Positions 40,101-49,100 of a stretch of DNA of 64,000 bases are shown one piece after another; the stretch's first letter is position 1, and every line of letters begins with the position of its first letter. Made by a program: the position numbers and the translations under genes. This DNA comes from Sipunculus nudus. Its lineage: Eukaryota > Annelida > Sipuncula > Golfingiida > Sipunculidae. The stretch is taken from contig CM049311.1 in assembly GCA_026874595.1 (NCBI GenBank), positions 53,759,676 through 53,823,675 of the forward strand, in the 5' to 3' direction. The notes under the pieces are model-generated. The model was not told the origin of the DNA, searched no databases, and was given only the letters and a program-made list of their open reading frames with translations.

Positions 40101-43100
40101 TGATGTAAACAATATGTGACATGGTGCTTGAAAGCTTGAATAAAATCTACAGTTTTTGATCAACTGGTTTCAAATTTTAAATGTTAACAGTTGAAATGCT
40201 AACAAAAACAAGCTTTGAAAATTAAATCCACAGCAGTTACAGGAAAAAAACGTGCCATGGTCAAAGTTGGGCAAAGTTTAAGGTACCAATTTTTTATTTT
40301 TGCTAATATTTAAAAAAATTTAAAAGATTTTGATCAATTTTTGGGTATACGTTTTAATTTTGATAATAAAAGTTATATTACTGGAAAAAAAGTGCTTAGC
40401 TTTAACAAGTTTTGTGTTAAGTGATCAAATTTTTTTCCTGATTATTTACAAAATGCATTATGTTTGGGCCCATAACTTTTTTAAATTATATAATACAGAC
40501 CCAATTTCTGGCATGTACATAGGAACCATATAGATTATTATTTATGGTAAATATGAGGAAAAACAGATGAGTGGTTTTGATATAAGGCAGTCCTGAAGTG
40601 TGAAAATAGGATTTTAATAAAAAATTGAGGTTTTTCCTTAATTTCTTAAAGGAACGAAGTCGCAAAGACCCAGTTTTCGGCTTGGTAGGAGATCTTGGGG
40701 ACATCTAACATGCTGAATTTTGGATTCCTAGGTCTTACGGTTTCAAAACGTGCCACATCTACGGACGGACGGACGGACGGACGGACAGACAGACGGACGA
40801 CGGACAATGGACCACGACTATAGCTCAGATGACTTATAGTCAGCTGAGCTAAAAAAAGTGTGATGTTAACATTTACTTATTTCGTTTAAATAACGTATTT
40901 CTACTACACTAAAAATGATATAGGAAAAAGAAAAAAACGCATTTTAGAATACTTGTTGATTTACCTATATGCAAAATTTGAAGACTCTATATTTGATGGT
41001 TTTTGAGAAATATTGCTCTGAAGACCGTGCAGTCTCCTGAAATACTGTTTTGAGAAAACGGCCAAAAACTGTTTTGGAATAGAAATTTCGTTTTGAGTGG
41101 AAAACAGGGATGTAAGTGCAAATGACAGTTGTATTTTTTCACTAAATATTCCGATGAGGATTGGTTTCAATATATAAATTATTAAACTTAATGGTTTATC
41201 AATGTTAAACAAGGGACCCATGGGTCACGGCGCTCAGCTGTTATATATGATAAAAAATATGATTTGGGAAAGAGGCACATGCTTGTTTTGTGTGGTAAAA
41301 AATATAAGCTTTATTATGAGTTGTTGGTGTTTAGCTTATGTATGATTTTGATAGTATCTTTGGAGACAGGGAAGAGGATTGATTTAATTTATTTTATTAA
41401 CAAATGGAGTGCTATTGTCACACAGATTTTGACTTGGCCATATAACTTATAAGCAGCACATATAATAAAAGTTTAACTATATATTAAAATTTAATAACAA
41501 ATATTGTGCCAATAATATTTTTATTAAAAAAAATAAGAAAATCATGATTTTTTAAAATAAAATTTAACTGAAATGATTATTGAAATAATATTATAGAATA
41601 TATTCATGAATGCATTCATGAATACATTTTGAAAGTATCTGCACTGGTATTCAAATACTTTCATTTTTACCTGAATTCCCATTCTTATGCAATAAAATTT
41701 ATTAATGCAGTACATATTCATATTCGTATTCAAATACATTTGCAAAGCATTCGCACCATGTCTAGTATTTATTCAGTTTTAGCCAAACAATGATGTTGAG
41801 AATCCAGACTATACAAAATTCACAAATTTAAATAATGATCATAAGTACCTGGTTTTATGGCTTTTATTTATGTTAAAAAAAATAAATGTAATATATTCAC
41901 TTTGGACTACTTTGACATCAATCTACACACTAGACACAGTAGGAATCTAGATTAATATTATCAACTGCATCTTTGTCTATCATTAATTTCCTTTATATGA
42001 TCCCTAATGATTATAAATGAATAATATGATTTATTTTTTTATCATTAAAATTTCACTGAAAAATACCATAGATGACTGCATGGTGTTATTTGGAATAACA
42101 TTGACATTGACATTCTATCCATCCATACAAGATTCTTACATCATCAGTAACTGCAAGTTAATTTTCTGTTACTCATCAACTAACAAATTCCTTTTCTAAA
42201 AATTTTTCTTTAATTTGTTATAAAAAAAAATACAAAATTATTAATTTATTGATTATTGTTATGTTGTTTTTCAAAACCTGGCTGCCCTAGTGTATGCTTT
42301 GCTCAAGCATGCATGATCTGATGAAAGGTCAACAAGGTCAACATACATTGACTGAAGAGGGGCTGGATTAAGCCTGGGTCTGACATGGTCTCATAAAAAC
42401 ATTAATAAAAGCTACAATATTTGGCCAATTTCTTCAGCTTTCTAAACTACAAAGATGAAATCCTTATATGTGCATAATATGAAAATTATATCAACAGTGT
42501 TCTCAGGAAACAAACGTGCCATGGTCAAAGTTGGGCAAAATTTAAGGTACTAATTTTATATTTATACTAATAACTTATAAAATTTGAAAAATTCAGAACT
42601 AATTTTTGGTATTCAATTGAATCTTGATTAAATAATGTTACATCCTTGACAAAAAATCTCTAGCTTCAGCAATCCCCTTGTTAAGGGAGTAAATATATTT
42701 CTTGATTTTTTTAAAAAGTGCATTATGTTTGGGCCCATAACTTAAAACAATTAAGCAATACTGACATCATTTCTGGCATGTGCATAGCGAATGTATAGAA
42801 AAATATGTATATTATATATGACCAAAGTCAGATCAGTGGTTTTGATATGAGGCAGTCTTACAGTGGAACAATGGGCTTTTAATGGAAAAATGAAGTTTTT
42901 CATTAATATTTCGAAGGAATTAAGTCCTAGTGATCAAATTCTTGGCATGGTAGGGGATTTTGGAGACATCTAACTGTATGCTAAATTTAAGGAACTTAGA
43001 GCTGAAGCTGGGGAGCTGAGCTCTAGCAAACTGCATAACACTAGCTTGATGTAAACTTGATGTGACATGGTGCTTGAAAACTTGAATAAAAACTACAGTT

Positions 43101-46100
43101 TTTGATCAACTGGTTTCAAATTTTTGGTGTTAACAGACAAAATGCTAACAAAAACATGCTGTGAAAATTAAATCCACAGTACTTACAGGGAAAAAACATG
43201 CCATGGTCAAACTTGGGCAAAATTTAAGGTACCAATTTTATATTTTTGCCAATATTAAAAAAATTTAACAGATTTTGATCTAATTTTTGGTATACAATTA
43301 AATTTTGATCAATTAAAGTTGTATTACTGAAAAAAAGTCCCTACCTTTAACACTTTTGGTCTTAAGTGACCAAATATCTTTCCTGATTTTTTTACAAAGT
43401 CCATTATATTTGGGCCCATAACTTTTTTAAATTAAATAATACTGACTTAATTTCTGGCATGTACAAAGGAACTATATAGAGGAATATTTATGGTAAATAT
43501 GAAGAAACCCAGATGAGTGGTTTTGATATTAGGCAGTCCTTAAGGGTGAAAACAGATTTCTAATAAAAGATTGAGGTTTTTCCTTAATATCTCAAAGGAA
43601 CGAAGTCCTATTGACCAAATTTTCAGCATGGTAGGAGTTTGAAGATAGTGTATTTTATAGAAGAAGCAACGATGTATTCGGTAATGGTTTTGGTGATGTA
43701 ATGATGGACCCTGGGAGAAAATGTTATAGTGTATAGCAGGGTCAATATTACAGAAATAACAATCAGTAAATTTATATTTATGGGTATATTCTTGGTGCAA
43801 GGACCATTATTGCGTGACACTAACATATTTTAGGGCAGTGACATAGATATTATTCGGTGACTGGAGGAGTACGATGTACAGTTTACTTCTGGGTCAGGCA
43901 TATAGGGGGACCTGTTTGTATTAACTAGATATTTCTTGGCACCGCAGGTGCCATAGTATCCCCAGACAATTAATCCCCCCCCCCCCTTTAAGAATAGGCC
44001 CCCCATCTTCAGCAACAATTAATATCAGACCACACTCATAGAAAAGGTCATTCTCATAGAAAAGGTCACTCCCCATGATCCAAATTTCAATATACATCAT
44101 CCCCTAACCCATGTCTATGTATATGCAAGAAATCTGTCCATTAGTTTTTGACTTATAATGCTCACAATACTGTTAAGTGGCAATGATGGGGTATTAAACG
44201 GCACGAAAACAAGTAAAAGAATAACAGGTGGCACCACCTGTTTCCCGTACATGACAACACTATCCAAGATCTTCGTTCAAGTTGATTTTTGGACCAATCA
44301 ATGCATCCCTTATTGAGAAATTAATGATTTTGTGTGATTTTCACCATATATAGCAATATTCAAGGTCAAGGCCACTCATTGGAAAGGTCATGACCCCTAT
44401 TCAAATAAACATTATCCTATAACCCATATCCATGTGTATGCATAATATGAAAGAAATTTGTCCATTAGTTTTTGACTTATAATGCTCACAGTACTGATAA
44501 ATGGGAATGATGGGGTATTAAACAGCACAAAACAAGTAAAAGAATAACAGGTGGCACCACCTGTTTCCGGTACATGACAATACTTTCCAAGATCTTCGAA
44601 CATGTTGATTTTTGGACCAATGCATTCATCCCTTATTGAGATATTAATGATTTTGTGTAATTTTCACCATATATGGCAATATTCAAGGTCAAGGCCACTC
44701 TAATAGGAAAGGTCATGACCCCAATTTATATATACATCATCCCATAACCCATGTCTATGTATATGCATAATATGAAAGAAATCTGTCCATTAGTTTTTGA
44801 CTTATAATGCTCACAGTTTATAAATGTACTGTTAAGTGGCAATGATGGGGTATTAAATGGCACGAAAACAAGTACAAGAATAACAGGTGGCGCCACCTGT
44901 TTCCGGTACATGACATTACTATCCAAGATCTTCGGTCAAGTTGATTTTTGGACCAATGCATGCATCCCTTATTGAGAAATTAATGATTTTGTGTGATTTT
45001 CACCATATATGGCAATATTCAAGGTCAAGGCCACTCTCATAGGAAAGGTCATGACCCAAATTTAAATAAACATCATCCCATAACCCATATCTATGTATTT
45101 GCATAATATGAAAGAAATCTGTCCATTAGTTTTTGACTTATAATGCTCACAGTACTGTCAAGTAGCAATTTGGGGGATATTAAACGGCATGAAAACAAGT
45201 AAAGAATAATAGGTGGCGCCACCAGTTTCTGGAACATGACAACCCTATCCATGATCTTCGATCAACTTGATTTTGGGATCAATCCATGCAAGTTTTCTTG
45301 AGATATTTAAGAATTTGTGTGATTTGCCCCAAAATTGAACCTATTCAAGGTCAAGGTCACTCTCCTAGTTGAGGTCATGACCTCATTTTAAATAGGCGTC
45401 GTCCTCTCACCCATATCTATACATATACCAAGTTTGGTAAAGATCCGTGAAATATTTTTTGAGTTATTGTGTCCAAAAGAAATCTCTGCGGCAGCGGCGG
45501 CGGCAACGCGACCGTGCCTAAACCATAGTATCTCCAGACTATGTCTGGCGATACAATTAGTGCCAATTAGTAAGTTGCCGGTTATAAAGATAAGCTCTTT
45601 CCCGGCTGACTGACCGCGACCTCCCAACGCCTGTCAATCAACCATTTGCCTAAGACCACAAGCGCATGGTTAACCAATAAGCAACTAACAAGCTGCTAAC
45701 TCTTGCCAAGCCAATAGTTGGTCCTGTTTGCACCCCACGTGGGGTTGACATCTGAATTAAAATACTTATTTTTCTAATTGATACAATATAACCCCAGGAA
45801 CATGTTTTTGTGAAAGGATAGATATAGCAAACATCTATAAAACAAGGGACCCATGGGTCACGGCGCTCAGCTGATCATGATTGGACTATAAATATTCTCC
45901 ACTGTGATACTATATCAAGTTGATAAAGCTTATGAATATCATGTACATGTTGGGCTATTATAAAGGAATGTAATGTAATATGTGAGTAAATTATAAATGA
46001 AATTACCTGACTGATGGATTAATAGAGTCAAATAAAGTGGTTAATTTTTATTTATTTAGGAGGGGTTGAAAATTGTGATATATTTGAGCAAATATGAATG

Positions 46101-49100
46101 CAATGACAGCAGTAATAAGCAGTAGTAGAATGATGATAAGGCTATTTGTTGAAGGATCTAAAGTGTATGGTAGTCTGCAAGCGTTCAATTTGACAGATAT
46201 GATGTTATGATTAACTATGCTGATGAAGTGATTTATGAATATGTGACTGTATGACACAATATCTCTTTAGTCTTGACAAGGTACATTATTGTGATGCCCA
46301 CTATGTCTACATATTACACAATATTGACATAATTTCTGGCATGTACATAGGTACCTATTGATGAATAGTTATACAAAATATTAAAGTATGAATATATCTG
46401 AATCATCTTGTTCTTGCTTACTGAGGCTAACTTTGGGATGGGGTTCGGAGAAGGGAAAAGTGAGGGCAGCACGAAGGTGGATGTAGAAATATTCTATTGT
46501 AATGTTTTTCATTTATATAAGAATATGAAAAGCTAAGAGGAAAGGGGCCCTCCTACTTGGTTATATTAAAGTTCTAAATATATGATTGCAAACTAATACA
46601 AGACTGTCATGAAGAAAAACAGTAAAAGTTTTGAGATACTGTGTTGCATACGAAAATTTACAGATGGACAGGCAAGTGGACAGAATGGACTAATACCTTT
46701 ATTTCACTTTCAAGAGAATAATGCATTTAAGTTTATATATAATCCTATTTTTTTAAGCAGATCCACTTTTTCCATTAAGAAGTTTTTATCTGAATCATTT
46801 TTTTATTTACAGGTTTATAAATTTTAATTAAAAAAACCTGAAAATATAAGTTAAAATATTAGAATTGTTGCAAAAGTTGCAATCATTATATATACAGAGT
46901 AAAAAACATTGAGTCATATTATGCATACACAAATATTTTATTATTTTTAAATCATAAATGTTTAAACTGATTTTTAAAAGAAAATAATGCCACAACATGG
47001 CATCTACAAGAATATTCCTTGAATCACTATTAAAAAGTTTTGCACATTGGAGTTTTCAGGACATGCTTAATTTTATTCACCAAAATAAAATAAAAGTAAA
47101 TTTGATAAAATAAAACATCTTTTCAAATAAACTATACACACTGTTGGTTGAATGAAAGACAAACAATATCATTGTGCTTATTACTATCCCACTTTTAATT
47201 AATTACTGGAATTAATAGTCAATTTCACACCTGGTGAAGTTTTTACTCTTCTGAAGTAAGGAATAACTTATCTCATGAACATCCACACTTTCACAGCAAT
47301 ACGCCACTTTGTGGACACAATTAAATGTACACTTTAATCATTGTAACCCTGGTGGTTCAATACAAAATCTAAAATGTAGCATGTCCAAGAATAAAATAAA
47401 ATACAGAAAAATTATAACATTCATCTAGTTTATGCACCAGCTGGGGGGATGAATGCAGGGCAGAGGGGAAGCCTGCTAGTAGTGGCCAAGCTGGGCCAAG
47501 GTAAGCTGCCTGGGGTGGGTTACATAATGCAAGTGAAGGCTGTACTACTAGGTGGGCTAGATGTAAACAACACTTGACACGGTGTATGAAAACATGAATA
47601 AAAGCTATTCATTCCAATCAATTTCTTTTGAAAGTTCAGATTTTAAAAGAATAAATCCTTATGCATATATGCTGGGAAAATTAAATCAACAGTGTCAAAG
47701 TTGGACAAAATTTAAGGTATTGATATTGTATTTATGCTAATAACTTGAAAAATTTGCAAAATTCAGATTTAATTTTGGGTAAACAATTGAATCTTGATTA
47801 AATAAAGTTATATTCCTGAAAAAAGTCTCTAGGTTCAGCAATTCTCATGTTAGGTGAGTAAATATATTTCCTTATTTTTAAAAAAAATTGCATTATGTTT
47901 TGGCCCATAACTTCAAAATAATACCCAATACTGACCTAATTTTTGGTATGTTCATAGAAAATGTATAAAAGAATGTGAATACTAAATAGGATCAAAAACA
48001 GATCAGTGGTTTTGATATTAGGCAGCCTTGAAGTGTAACAATGGCTTTTTTTTTTATGGAAAACAGAGTTTTTTTTCCTTAATATGTCGAAGGAACAAAG
48101 TCCTAATGACCCAATTTTCGGTATGGTAGGAGATTTTGGGGACATCTAAAATTATGTCAACAGCCTGGGGAGCATAGAGATGTGCACTGAATGACCTACA
48201 GTCATCAAAGTGGACTGCTTGACAATGTAAGGGAATACAACAAGAGCCTCCAAAAAAATTCAATAACTAGCCTAATTTTGCAGCTTTTATTTTCAAATTT
48301 CAGATTTTAACAGATTAAATCCTTATGTATACATGGTGTGAAAATTAAAATCCACAGTACTTACAGGAAAAAAAAGTGCCATGGCCAAAGTTGGGCAAAA
48401 TTTAAGGTACCAATTTTATATTTTTGCCAATATTTAAAAAAATTTAACCGATTTTGATCTAATTTTTGGTATACAATTAAATTTTGATTATTTAAAGTAG
48501 TATTACTGGAAAAAAGTCCCTACCTTTAACACTTTTGGTCTTAAGTGACCAAATATCTTCCTGATTTTTTTACAAAGTCCATTATGTTTGGGCCCATAAC
48601 TTTTTTCAATTATATAATACTGACTTAATATCTGGCATGTACATAGGAACTATATAGAGGAATATTTATGGTAAAAATGAAGAAAACCAGATGAGTGGTT
48701 TTGATATTAGGCAGTCCTGAAGTGTGAAAATGGATTTCTAATAAAAAATTGAGGTTAATATCTCAAAGGAACGAAGTCCTATTGACCCAATTTTTGGCAT
48801 GGTAGGAGATTATGGGGACATCTAACTGTATGCCGAAATTCAGATTCGTAGGTTCAACGGTGTCGAAACGTGCCAGTCTTACGGACGGACATCCAGACGG
48901 ACAGACAGACAGACGGACGACGGACAATGGACCATGACTATAGCTCAGATGACTTATAGTCAGCTGAGCTAACCAGAAATTTTCAGAAAAATGTAATTTT
49001 CATGATTTTTGACGATGATTAGACCTTAAGATTATAGTACCAGGTAGAATGGTAATCATGCACAGTAATGGTATCAGGCACATGCCCAGGTAATAAACAT